Assembly (NCBI GenBank): GCA_004154925.1
Contig: QJNS01000284.1
Span: 1 to 64,000 of the forward strand
Source of the DNA: Monosporascus cannonballus
Taxonomy: Eukaryota > Ascomycota > Sordariomycetes > Xylariales
DNA length: 64,000 nucleotides
Reading direction: 5' to 3'
A program made the position numbers and the translations under genes. The notes under the pieces are model-generated. The model was not told the DNA's origin and searched no databases. It saw only the letters and a list, made by a program, of their open reading frames with translations. This document shows positions 1 through 11,462 of the stretch, piece after piece (positions within the stretch are counted from its first letter, which is position 1; every line of letters begins with the position of its first letter).

Positions 1-10
1 TCCCTGGTTC

Positions 11-23
11 CCCCCCCCCCCCC
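11..23. repeat. poly-C run
   Basis: Homopolymer of about 13 C near the window start. It is the complementary counterpart of the G runs found 370 bases further on. Confidence 0.8.
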
Positions 24-389
24 TTTTCAGCTTGTCGATATCTGTTTTGGGGATTGCCCTTCCGGGTAGGGTGAGGGAGGAACCACCCACGGAAAATCAC
101 CCAGACCCATTAGACCCATTCATTCACCTCAATTGGCTACCACCCTACCTTCCGAGCAATATGTGCACGAGATTTCGCTAAGTCAAAACGATCTTCTTTA
201 GACAATCTATTAAACACTAGGACAAGCAATTAAGGTTAAATGCCATAAGGGTTCAGATACTTATACACCAAATCGCACCATATCCGCTCTCGTCACCCGA
301 GCAGGGCAGGATCAGCCATGTGTAATGGTTCGCTTCCTTACCCCTCTCTGGTCTTTTCGAGCCGAAGCTTATCAGCCCTACAAGGAAAA

Positions 390-485
390 GGGGGGGGGGG
401 GGGGGTTGGGTGGGGGGGTGGGGGGGTGGGGGGGGGGGGTCGCCTTACTGCCTGAATCGGGCGCCCCCGCCGGGGGGGGGGGGGG
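390..485 (+). repeat. G-rich low-complexity tract (potential G-quadruplex)
   Basis: A run of about 15 G is followed by several T-interrupted G runs up to 439, with a second run of about 13 G at 472-485. Four or more G runs of at least three lie close together on the plus strand, which is the minimal pattern for G-quadruplex folding. The open frame through it (325-582) is a product of the repeat (glycine-rich) and is not called. Runs like this are error-prone in sequencing, so the exact length is uncertain. Confidence 0.75.
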
Positions 486-2267
486 TGGAAGAACTTACAT
501 AATCACAGACGTATGGACCATTCAATCTTTGTTTTGGTTTGACGATTTTGTCCCTTCTCGAAAAACGTCCTCCCGTCCTTAGGGCTTGTTGGCTGGAACT
601 TGCCGTTATCCGGTTCCAAAAGCGCCCGAAAAGGCTTTCTCGCAAGGGCCTTTGACCAGGAACCTCGAGCGATGACATCACTGTATAACTGCTGGAAAAG
701 GCCTTGTATCTACAGCAAGTACTCAGAATTCAAAGGTGCAACCCGTGACAACCATGGCGGAGGTTTAGGATATTAAATAATTACAGTAGGCAAGCATTGG
801 TGATGGAGAACGTGTCCAAAAATAAATTAATTGTGAAAATCGAAGAAAGCAATGAATAACGCTCTATATATTTAGCATACATCATTCAACTGCCCGCGAA
901 GTGGCCTTTTATATACGAAACACTGGGCATGCAAAATAAATAGGACAGAGCCTATTTATCAACAGATCTTATATGAGCCATAGGGGCGAGGTGAGATGTT
1001 GTGTAAAATGTGACATTATATTGTCCACCACCTCGCCAGACAAAACGTCCAAATAAAGGGACTACATGTGTGAGACCCTGACATCACACACAGAAGTATA
1101 TAACTGAAGAAAAGTGTATTAACAGGTTGCCTGACCTCTAGAAGGTCCTAGCTAGAAAATGAAGGTAGCGAACCCTCCTTTTATACACGTAAATACAGCT
1201 GGAGCTGGGAGGAAAAGGTACCAGGGGTACAGGAAGTAATTTCCGCTAGTGCTGACTGGCTTTACTAGGTCTGACAACATGCCGAGTACCCAGGGCATCA
1301 AAATAGTCCCTGAACTACCACAACGGAGAGAAAGCCGTGGCTAGGGGACCTCCGTTTCATGGCATCGGCATAATACCTGCATTATATGCATAGTTCACTT
1401 TACGCTCACAATGATTGGACGTCTAATAAGTCGACCCTGTCAGAATGATCCAAATCCTCTTGTGTTATTGCGGACCGGGTCAAACACTTTCTGCCGTATC
1501 CTCTTAGTGGACAAACGGAGTATATATAGGAACATTAACAAAGCACAGGAGTTTACTCTCTAAATGGTGTTTACGTGGGGCCGCGTCCATGGCATACTAA
1601 GGGGGTGGTCGAGGTGAGTCTGGTGAGGTGTCACTGGAAGAATACGATATGTAACTAAATACGCTCGAACCAACAACGGCCGAGCGGCCACATTTTGGAG
1701 TCCAACAGCCGTAACATAGGTAAGGAGGATACTTGGTAAGGCAGCTAGGAGAGTAAAAAGGTTCGCGATGGCTTAGTAGTAAAAGGAGTTCGTGGCCGCT
1801 GGTAAGGTGTCCCCTATATTTATCAATATCTGTAATAGATTCAGTCAGTCAGGGGCTGGGCCTGAACTGCATATGCACTCTAACGATCCTCAGACCATCA
1901 TGCCGGTATATGATATAGCACTGTTGTAGGGTCAGAACGAATGTTGTAAGCTGTTACTGCTTGGTATGTTTGGTTACGTCTTAGCAATATCGAACATACG
2001 GCACGGAGTGTGTGCTGACTCATCCCAACCAACCATTCCGTTCTCGGTTCTGCCATGCCCGACCGCCTTAGCTTCCTCTAAGCGCCGAGCTCTCCGTTTT
2101 GCCTTCCGTATACGGCGACCCGGACAACCGTCGAGGAAAACGGAGCCGGTCGAGGACCCTGGGCGCCTTACCTTCTCCTGCTCCGCACGATGCCGTTTTT
2201 CCTCCGCCCACCCCCCCTCTTAAACCGTCCACTCCAACCTGGCCGCTCCTTGGTCTAGCCGCCAAAG

Positions 2268-2641
2268 TGTTACGACCCAACAAGCTTCGGCCTCAAGAAA
2301 CGGTCAGACAAGGATCACACGGGCCATTCCCGGGGTTACGTAACGGTAATTACTGCCAAGCCGGTAATTATTAATAATTAAAGATAATCCCAAGTGATTA
2401 TGGTTATTATTAGCTGCATAATCATAAATAATTAAGCCAAAAATACCAATATATATATATTTATTATTTCTATAATTTAAATAGTACTAACTTATAATAT
2501 AATATCGTTACCTAAGGCACCTTTGGAATTACGAGACGTAATACGTTATTGTATTTATTGTTTAGATTCTTACGATATTCCTGTTAATATAAACCCGTAC
2601 GACTAAGGTTTAATAGTTGGTTAAACCCCCTAGCCGTTACA
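2268..2641 (+). repeat. Solo LTR of the chromovirus family
   Basis: It begins TGTTACGACC and ends GCCGTTACA, the termini shared by all chromovirus LTRs in this window. It is flanked by a perfect 5-bp target duplication, CAAAG, at 2263-2267 and 2642-2646. No internal sequence is attached on either side, so this is a solo LTR left by LTR-LTR recombination. Its outer part keeps moderate GC while the middle is AT-rich. It lies in opposite orientation to the E1 LTR that begins only 24 bp later. Confidence 0.93.
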
Positions 2642-2665
2642 CAAAGGCCTGTCCCCGGCCATAAC

Positions 2666-3034
2666 TGTGACGGCTTGGCGGTTTAACCAATTATTAAACC
2701 TTAAGTCAACGGGTTTATGTTGGCAGGAGTATCGTGGGAATCTGAGCAATATAGTAATATGTTACGTTTCGTAATACTAAGGGTGCCTTAGGTAACGATA
2801 TTATATTGCAAGCTGAAGTTATTTAAATTCCGGAAATAATGAATATATATATATATATATATTTGCTTACTTATTTATAATTACGCACCTAATAATAATT
2901 ATAATTGTTTGTAACTCCCTTTAATTAGTTTTGATTATTAATTTGGTAATAATTACTGTTACGTAACTTATGGGGTGACCCGTATAATTCTTGTTTAATT
3001 ATTTTTTGAGATCGGAATTTGTTAAGTCGTAATA
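2666..3034 (-). repeat. E1 3' LTR
   Basis: In window orientation it starts TGTGACGGCTTGG and ends GTCGTAATA (from GTCGTAACA). R/U5 sequence near 2680-2830 matches the other family LTRs closely. The U3 part (about 2850-3000) is simple AT-rich sequence without the tandem repeats seen in E4, E7 and E8. Confidence 0.93.
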
Positions 3035-6000
3035 CGATTTTCCCCTTTTAAAATCTTGCTTTTAAGATTTTTTTTTTTCGTTTGGTAAATGTTCTTTTTT
3101 TTTGCTCTTAATTATATTGTTTCGTATTTCCAAAATTCGTTACGTTCCTTGTTCTTTTACCGTTTATCGTATTGACCTTATAAAAGCTTTTAACGAATTT
3201 AGTTACGAAATTATGTTTTACTTTTATTATTTCTCGAAAAACATAAGGTATAAAATAATAAAAAATATTTTAAGGTATAAAGAATATATTAATCGAAATC
3301 GATTTTGTAATAATACCGGCGTACTTATTTTTTCCTTATAAAATATTTGTCGCAAATATTAATATTTAAAACGCGAAAAAACGTTTGCCAAAAAGTAATT
3401 ATTAAAGTTTTAACGGTTTTACTTTAAAATTTAATATAAATATTAGGAAAAAATAAATAAAGTTTTTTTTCGTTTTATTCGTTTGCGTAAACAAAAGGCG
3501 TTAATTCGTTCGAAAAACGTTATTATGGTATAACGTAAGTTTTAATCGTTAAACGAGCTAAAGGAATAAAAGCATTAAAAATAAAAATAATTAAAGGCTG
3601 TTATTACGGCTGCTACGTTAACATATATTGCGGCCGATTGGCCCAATATTCCGGTTACTAATTGGTCGGTTGTTAACTGAGACGCGTCCGTCGTTATTAG
3701 TAAAATTTCTTTAATAAGTATTAAGCGCTAATAAGATTTTTGGCGGGTTTCCAGGTGTTCTCAGAATTTAGATATTTTTTTTACTTAATTAGGTATTAGG
3801 TAAATCTATTTTATTTTCGTATATCGAGAATTTTTTTTATTTCGTATATTTATTTGTTTTTTATTTCCATATCGTTTTGTACCATATATATTTTAATTAT
3901 ATTTATTATTAATTCGAATAAAAAAACGTAAAAAATTAAATAAATTTTAATTTTTGATAAAAGTTTTAATTAATAGTTATTTTTTGAGATTTTTTTGGCG
4001 ATTTTGTATAAACTAATATATTTAAAATTAAAAGTTTTGCTGGGTTCTTTTGTTTAAATATTTTTTGTAATAAGGAAAATTATTTCCCCTTTTTCGAAAA
4101 TTAATTATTTTAAATTTTTTAATTATAATATTTGCTTATTTAATTTTATATAAATTTTAATTTTGGTTTTATTTTTTAATATAGTTATCGTAATTATTTT
4201 TACGTAAGGATTACTTTAATATTAATTAAACCGTTATTACGTATTTTTTTGTAAATTTTTAAAATAAAACCAAAATTTGCGTTCGTAAATATTATTTTAA
4301 TGTTTTCTTAATAATTAATATTATAAATTAATTATACGATTAATAATTCTTTAACCTAATTATTTTATTTATAATTAATATAATATTATAAATTTTTTTT
4401 AAACTTTAATTTAATTTAATTATTTAATTATTTATTTATAATTTAAATATGTTAAATAATTTGTAATTTAAGTTTATTTATATTATAAAAATTTGGCAAA
4501 ATTTCGATATAAATATTAATTTTTTATTTAAAATAATTTTTATTAATAATCTATATATATTAAAAATATATTTTAAAAAAATATATATTAATTATTCGGC
4601 GTTTATATCCTTATAATATAATAAAAAATAAAAAAACTTTATAAATCGGTTAACGATTACGAAAATGTTATAATATATTTTCGTAATTAAATCTTTTAAT
4701 ATAAAAAATTTAATAATAAAGTCGAATATAATTAAATATTATAATTATTTTATAATTAATAATAACTATAATTCTTTATATGGTTTATGTCGTCGAATCT
4801 TTATTCTGGCGCAAATATCGTATTGGTATATAATTTTCTATACCGTTAATTTTATTTTAAAAAAGGAATATATACGTTAAAATTATTTTAAGGTTTTGTA
4901 AATCCTTAAATGTCCGTATAACTAATATTTTCATATTTTTCGTATTAAACTTTTTTAATATTGTTTTAAAATTTGTATTATTATTATTTTTTAGTTTTTC
5001 GAAAAATTGTTATTATGTTATTAAATTTTCTAATATATATTACAAAATATTATTCGAATTATTGTGATTTGTTAAAGACGTAAATATCTTTTTGTAATAA
5101 TATCAAAAATTATATAGCTAATTTTAATTTTTTTTTCGAAATCCGATTATTTATTTAAAATATTTATTTTGTTATTTTTTAATTTTTTCTTATAAATAAT
5201 AATGAAATCGAAGTTCGCTAATTTTTCCGCGTATCGAAATTATCGTTTTATAAGCTTTTTAACCGTAATAAATCGGGTAAAATTTTAAAAATCCGTGTAA
5301 ATTTTAACTTAATATAAATTTCCTTTTAAGAAATATCTAAATTTTCGAAATACTATAATAATAGCTATAAATATTTTATTTAAAATGCCATAATTAAATT
5401 CGGTTTTTTTTTAATTTATACGAAAAAATATAATAAGGTATAATTTATTTTAATTCTTTCGTTATCCGATTATTACGCTTAACGTATAATCCGAAATATC
5501 GGTTTTTAATTTAATAAAAGGATTTAAATTATACATAATTAATATTAATTCGCTAATAATCGTATTTTTAATATTCTAAAATACCTTTTTTATATTTAAC
5601 GTTTATTTAAACTTTTTTTATAAAATTCGTTAAAAATATAATTATTTTATTAAAGTTTTAAATAAATTTCCTATAATAATTAACGAATCCAAGGAATACC
5701 TATATTTTCTTAATTATCGTTAGCGTTTACCATTTTATAATTGCAGCAATTTTTTAAAAATTTATCCTAATATATTTTAAGATGATAATATATTTCAGAT
5801 ATTCCACTTTCTATATATAAAACTAATTCTTTTCTGCGTTAACAAATAACCTTATGTCCTATAAAACTTAAAGAACTTTATAAATATATCCTGCGTATAT
5901 TTTTCTTATTTTTAAAAAAATAAAAATGTCGTCGAAATAACATACGACGAAAATATTGAGATATTTTCATAATACATAATTTATTATCCGTTAAAAAGTT

Positions 6001-9000
6001 ATTAGTACGTTCGGAAATTTTATTAATATAATCAAATACTTAAATAATCCGTATTTCGTTTTAAAAATTATTTTTTATTTGTATCCTTTTTTGATTTTAA
6101 TAAGGTTATATCCATTTTTAAGATCAAATATTATAAATTACTTAGTTCCGTAAAGCCGGTTTTTTATTTCCGTAATTAAGGGTAATAATATTTGATTTTT
6201 AATAATAATATCGTTTAATTGTTAATAATTAACCATAAATCATAATTTTCCATTTTTTTAAGTACAAAAAAATCGGGTAATTGGCTAATAATTTCGAAAA
6301 TCGAATTTATCCTTTTTGTAACCGATTTTTTTTAGTATTTTCTAAAAGTACGTAATTCGTTTCCGTTAAAGTTATAAATGGGATAAAATTTTGTCGAAAT
6401 GTTTTTTAAAAATTATTTCGTAATTTTATTTATTATATTTTAATAATTTCGAATCGAGCTTTTAAAAAAAAGTTATTTATAGTTGTAAAAATATAATTAT
6501 ATATTAATTAAATCTTTTAATTTTTAAAGTTATTATTTTTTTAAATCGTTATTTAATTTCTTTAATTTCCCTTTAATAACAATAACGATACGTCGTATTT
6601 TTCTTTAATACCTGTTTTTTTTCTTATGTTTTATTTTTTTAAGTAATAAGGTTTTTATCGTATTTTTATATTTATATTTATTATTATTATCGATCGAATA
6701 TTAAGATCTTAATTTTTTTTATTTATTAATAAGGAGTAAAACGAATTTTACCTGGCCAGTTCCGCCGTTAATTAAAATTTCGTATTAACGTATTTATAAT
6801 AATCCTAAAATTATATCGTAATTCCTAAATAAAATAATATCGAAATTAATTATCTGGTATCGTCTTTTAATAAAAATCTCGAAGTAATTAATTTCGCATA
6901 TAATTTTTCCGTTATCGTAAGCAAATTCCTAATTTTCGGCATTTATTATTATATAAAGTTTTAACTGATATCTTTATAGTAGCTTAAATTTATTAATTAT
7001 ATCTGGTGCAATATAATTTCCGCCTAAAGCTTTATAATCCACCATTACGGTATATTAATACGTGCCGATTTATATATCTAAAGTAATAAAGTCGTTAATG
7101 TTTCCTATCGTCGTATTTAAAGCCTTTTTTGGAAGTTCCCTTTAATTCCTTTGGGTTTCGTTATCTTATGGCTTTTTTATAAATAAACTTTTTCTTTTAA
7201 TTTCTATTCGAATTTATCGAGCCTTTTTTATATTTCTTCGTTTAACGCGTTAAACTGCTATATTTATTATTATTGTCGGCATATTATTCCTTTAAATCGT
7301 ATTAAATATTCCTAATTTTCTTAAAATTTTTTCTTTATCGAATAAATTATTTTCTTATATTTGTAACTGTATCCCATTATATGTTATTTTAATTATCGTT
7401 TTAAAGGTTTTTTATAAATTAACGTATTTCTTTCTTCATATTTTTTTTCTGTGGATCTGTAATAAAAACTAATTAAAAATAAAGATCCGTAATAACTTTT
7501 TAATAATATTTCTTTAGCGTACGCTGGATTAACTCTTTTTCCGTTTAATAATTATATTATCCATAATAATAAAAAGAATCTTTTTGCGGGTATTGCTTTT
7601 TTTTAGGCTAGCCTTTTGTTTCGGCCAATTGCTGGATATTTCCTAGGGCTATAAATCAAAAATATCGATATTAGTGCTTATTGTTCTTGTTATTTCCGGT
7701 ACGATTTGGAAAGGTAAATCCTTTATAATATATACGGGTAATTCGTTTATAAATATATTATTTTTATTTTTCATAATCGGGATATTTTCGTCGTCGACAA
7801 TATATAACGTATATTCTGCTATATTAATTAAAAATTCCGGAACAAACCTTTTTGTCCAATTTTAAAATTTACGTAATTATCCTTATAATACTTTTTATTA
7901 TATTCGCGATATTTGTTAAATTATTTTTTTAATTTCGCGCATTTTTTGTTGAATTTCTTATCGAGATAATCCTTATTAAACCTTTTGCCATAGGCCTGAT
8001 ATATATTTAGCTTAAATTATATTAATAATTTTGCTATCGTTTCTTTAATTATTCCTGGATTATTTTTCCGGTATAGATATTTAATTATAATGTTATAACT
8101 TTTTGAGTTTTTTATATTTATAAGCTTTATATCCTATTTTGCCGTAATTCAAGTATTTAATCTAGTTCTAATCTTATTTATAAGTAACGCCAAGTTCCAT
8201 AAGTCCTGGCGCAGTTCCGTAAAAAGTAAAAGGTGCATCTTGTTTTTTCCCCTGGTTAAATTTATGGTATTCTGAACGTAAAACATATTATCCTTTTTTT
8301 CCTATCGTTTTTTAAACTGTTAATTATTAATTTTAATTACTTTTGCGATATACCGGTCCAAGGTAACTAATTGCTTAATCCGAATAATCTTATATTTTAT
8401 ATTATTTTTTAACTTTTTATAAAATATATTAATAAAGATATTGGTTTCGTTGTTTTTTTATTCTGCTTTAGCCGTAAAACATTTAAAAATTACGGCATAT
8501 TTAGATATAAATCTTTTTTATTAAAGTTATAAAAGTTATTAAACTGTAAATCGTTTTTTATCCGGATTACCAAAATTATCGCGCATTTTATCCTCGAAAT
8601 TGGTATAAAGTAAAAAATTTTATTAGTAAAATCCTTTTTATTTAATTCTTTTAGTTTTAGGAAATTTTTCATAATGGGTTTAAATTAATTAACCGCATTT
8701 TCCGTCAGGTATGCTTTTATTATTAGGATTATATCTGCTGGATTATTAAGGTCCAAAAAACGAAGGTAAATTCGTACCTAAGTTAAAACGGTTTAAAAGT
8801 TACCTTTTCCATTATAGAGTTCCGGCTTTTTGGGTTTTATACGGGCAAAAAAAGCTTAGGCAAATAGCGTAGCCCTAAGTTGTCGAACTTTTTTTTCCAG
8901 TTCCCGAATTCGAATCTGAAACTATTAAATAGGGGCTTCTTAAGTGCTGGTCGATATTTTAATAATATTAAATATTATTTAGAATTTAACGGTATTACTA

Positions 9001-9017
9001 AACAAAAACTTGCAACG
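3035..9017 (-). pseudogene. E1 gag-pol relic (chromovirus)
   Basis: Minus-strand remnants run in the order gag, zinc knuckle, protease, reverse transcriptase, RNase H, integrase, chromodomain. A gag segment is readable at 8490-8672. The CCHC knuckle lies at about 8117-8157, with its first Cys changed to Tyr as RIP predicts. The RT catalytic box at about 5925-5945 reads CYFDDIF, so both aspartates survive although the frame around it is broken. The chromodomain block is at about 3730-3800, matching the better preserved copy in E4. Domain calls rest on alignment by eye with E4, E7 and E8, and on known chromovirus order. Once it encoded replication and targeted integration; now it is non-functional. 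Confidence 0.85.
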
Positions 9018-9388
9018 TATAACGGCTTAATAATTTAACTAATTATTAAACCTTAAGTCGACAGGTTTATATTAGCAGAAATATCGTAAAAATCTAAGTA
9101 ATATAATAACTTATTACGTTTTGTAATACTAAGGGTGCTTTAGGTAACGATATTATATTATAAGCTGAAATTATTTAAATTACGGAAATAATAAGCGTTT
9201 ATATTTTTTTTCTTTTTGGCTTAATTACTTATAATTACGCGGCTGATAATAATTATGATTATTTATGATCCCTTTTAATTGCTTCTGATCACTAGCTTGG
9301 CAGTGATCACCGTCACGTAACCCATGGGGTGGCCCGTATGATCCCTGTTTAACCGTTTCTTAAGACCGGAGCTTGTTGGGTCGTAACA
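9018..9388 (-). repeat. E1 5' LTR
   Basis: Starts TATAACGGC (RIP version of TGTGACGGC) and ends GTCGTAACA, directly followed by the ATAAC duplication. Its inner half is heavily RIPed while the outer half (about 9250-9388) keeps a higher GC content. Confidence 0.93.
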
Positions 9389-9393
9389 ATAAC

Positions 9394-9789
9394 CGACGTA
9401 CTTAAAGAAGGATAACTTTTTCGATCCCGGCGTCGCTAGGCATACCTGAAAAAAGGTAAGCGCTTACGATTTTTGCGCCGCCAAACGTACGGCAGAATTG
9501 ATCTTTTTCCCCTTTCCCTTCCTATTTATTTAATATCGTTACGCCTTTTTCCTTATGCGATTCTTTTTTTAGCTTTATGTGATTTTTCGACAGTTAAATT
9601 CGCTGATATCGTACCTAAGATGGCCGTTATCGATGCCTGTTAAGCGTTTTTCGCGCGGTATCTTTTGCCGCCGTTTTCCGAGAAGGTAATAAGGCAGACG
9701 GCTTTAGTATACTTCGGAGAATATTAGTTGCAGTTAATTGATAACAAGTTTTTTATTATTAAAGGTATTTAAAAGAAGCGCGACCGTTT
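9394..9789. other. Moderate-GC stretch upstream of the DUF3435 relic
   Basis: No clear frame. It has intermediate AT content and lies between the right duplication of E1 and the DUF3435-like segments, so it may hold the promoter or eroded 5' part of that gene. Confidence 0.3.
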
Positions 9790-11084
9790 ATAGGAGAATT
9801 GGACGAGGTAAGGAGATTTATTAGTTCGCTTTTGCTTACTCGTCGCCTTTTCGCTTTATTCCTTTATTTAGTTTACAGAACTTTGGCTAATTATTCGGAA
9901 TACAGGTTTTGTGAAACCGTGTTTATCGATTACCGAACCGCGTGGCTGCAGTTTGTTACCTACCCCGAGATTGCCGACTCCTAAGCCCTTTTCAAATCGT
10001 TTTTACGTATTTATGCTGTGATGTCGACGCGGAAGTATGTTGTTTTTGGGCTTTAAGAATACGAATATAAGCGTGTGGTCAATTTAGCGTTTACATTGAC
10101 GGAAATCTGGCGGAGGTTAGTCGCCTGCGAGGAGCATTATATTATGCGGTAGTAACGGCGAAACATCTAATTTCAGGCCGATACCTAGAAATTGAGATGG
10201 GTTAATAAGGAAAAGGGCAGCAGAGAAAGACCAGCATATCGCATTATTAAGGTTAATCTTTAAACGTCGTCTTGAAATATCTTGGTGGCCGTTTTATATA
10301 ACGTACGGTTCTAATTTTCCTCGTTATACAGTGGATATTCGTCAAACTGGCGAAGGAGATCGGTTTAGAGACCCGCCCGACCTAAAAAAATTAAAATGAC
10401 GTTTACGGATATTCACATAATTCTTACGATTTTATGATTGCGTCCGAATAATATCCTTTATATACCTATTATGCGGGTTTCGTTTTATACGATTATACTT
10501 ATAAATGTTATCGGAGGTTTTCGGCCGGGCACTCTGATAAACCTTAAATATTTACAATTTGGGATGGCCGTTTTGCGTAATCCGGAAAACTGCAGCCGAA
10601 CTAAGCTTATTATTTTAATCTAAGTAAAAAGGAATAAAATTAAGGAAACGTTTAAAATAAGCCGTTTACAAAATAGTGGTTGATAAATTATTCGGTAAAG
10701 ATAATTCCTTTCCGGCGTTTACCCTCGTTTTTTTAACCGTTAAAAGATTTTATAGGATTTATTTTGATATTACGTTAATCCCTAATTACTTTTTTTATCT
10801 TGCTAGTAAGGTTCTTACGCGTACAATTTAGGATGATGCTTTTAAGCCTAGCTTTAAAAGCGTCGATAAGATATTCGATCGGCCAAACTTAAAGTCAGTT
10901 AATTTCGTACCGCTAAAATAGAAGAAAAAAAATCCTAAACCAGCGGATATTCCCGATATCCTATAAGGCGTTAAATGAATTATAACATCGCACCCTTCTA
11001 ATCTCCGGCTTCCGGACTTATTTTCGTTTGTACAACCTGCGGGGTGGTGCAGGTGTTAGGTTTGATGGTATGTCCAACCCGGAG
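9790..11084 (+). pseudogene. DUF3435 (tyrosine-recombinase-like) gene relic, 3' end cut off
   Basis: Plus-strand segments match the fungal DUF3435 family, sometimes annotated FluG-domain, which includes the captain recombinases of Starship elements. At 10438-10620 the frame gives GGFRPGTLINLKY, resembling the Arg box of tyrosine recombinases (TGxRxGE type), followed by VLRNPENCSRTKL, a hallmark stretch of the family. At about 10820-10920 another frame reads DDAFKPSF...VDKIFDRPNL, and at about 11025-11065 RLYNLRGGAG, the family's second arginine block. An open segment at 9799-9984 may be the 5' part. The frame is broken by stops and shifts. The C-terminus is missing because the LTR of E3 begins at 11085. 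Whether it was a Starship captain or an ordinary DUF3435 gene cannot be decided. Confidence 0.68.
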
Positions 11085-11462
11085 TGTTACGACCTGATAG
11101 GCTCCGGCCTCAGGAAACGGTTAACGAAGAAGATACGGACCACCTCCCCGGTCACGTAATGGGTACTTAGTAAAGATTTGCTGAATACGACTAATTAACA
11201 TTAAACAACTGCTTAATAAGAATTCGATAAATATAATTAAACAAAGATAAACGATAACACGAAAAATTAATATATATACGTTTATTATTTCTATAATTTA
11301 AATAACTTTAGCTTATAATATAATATTATTATTTAAAGCATTTTTGGAATTACGAAACGTAATATATTATTATGTTTATTACTTAGTTTCTTACGGTATT
11401 CTTATTAATATTAATTCGTACGATTAAAATTTAATAATTGATTAAACGTTTTAGCCGTTATA
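11085..11462 (+). repeat. E3 5' LTR
   Basis: Begins TGTTACGACCTGATAGG and ends GCCGTTATA, then continues directly into the family leader (CGTTATAAGTTTTT), which shows this is a 5' LTR rather than a solo one. It interrupts the DUF3435 relic. Confidence 0.92.

Larger units (their letters stand above)
1..2267. other. GC-balanced, non-RIP region without a supported gene
   Basis: Base composition is ordinary here and CpA/TpG dinucleotides are common, unlike the rest of the window, so this stretch appears to have escaped RIP. Only short open frames occur (under about 95 codons), overlapping on both strands, and some are built from homopolymer runs, so none is called as a gene. It ends at the solo LTR. 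I see no rRNA, tRNA or telomeric repeat. It could be intergenic DNA, UTR or a very eroded gene. Confidence 0.6.
2666..9388 (-). mobile_element. Ty3/Gypsy chromovirus E1, complete but RIP-inactivated
   Basis: The element is 6.7 kb and bounded by LTRs of 369 and 371 bp, with identical 5-bp duplications ATAAC at 2661-2665 and 9389-9393. A pyrimidine tract just right of the left LTR (about 3035-3050) is the complement of the polypurine tract, which fixes the element on the minus strand. Gag, protease, reverse transcriptase, integrase and chromodomain remnants follow in minus-strand order. Every coding frame is broken by stops, so it cannot be autonomous now. Confidence 0.95.

Noticed and set aside
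325..582. 85-codon open frame on the plus strand
   Set aside because: Consists largely of glycine codons from the G-run tract; overlapping frames on the other strand are equally open. No domain.
1966..2374. Overlapping open frames of 71-91 codons on both strands
   Set aside because: They overlap in three frames, have no recognisable motif, and the last one runs into the solo LTR.
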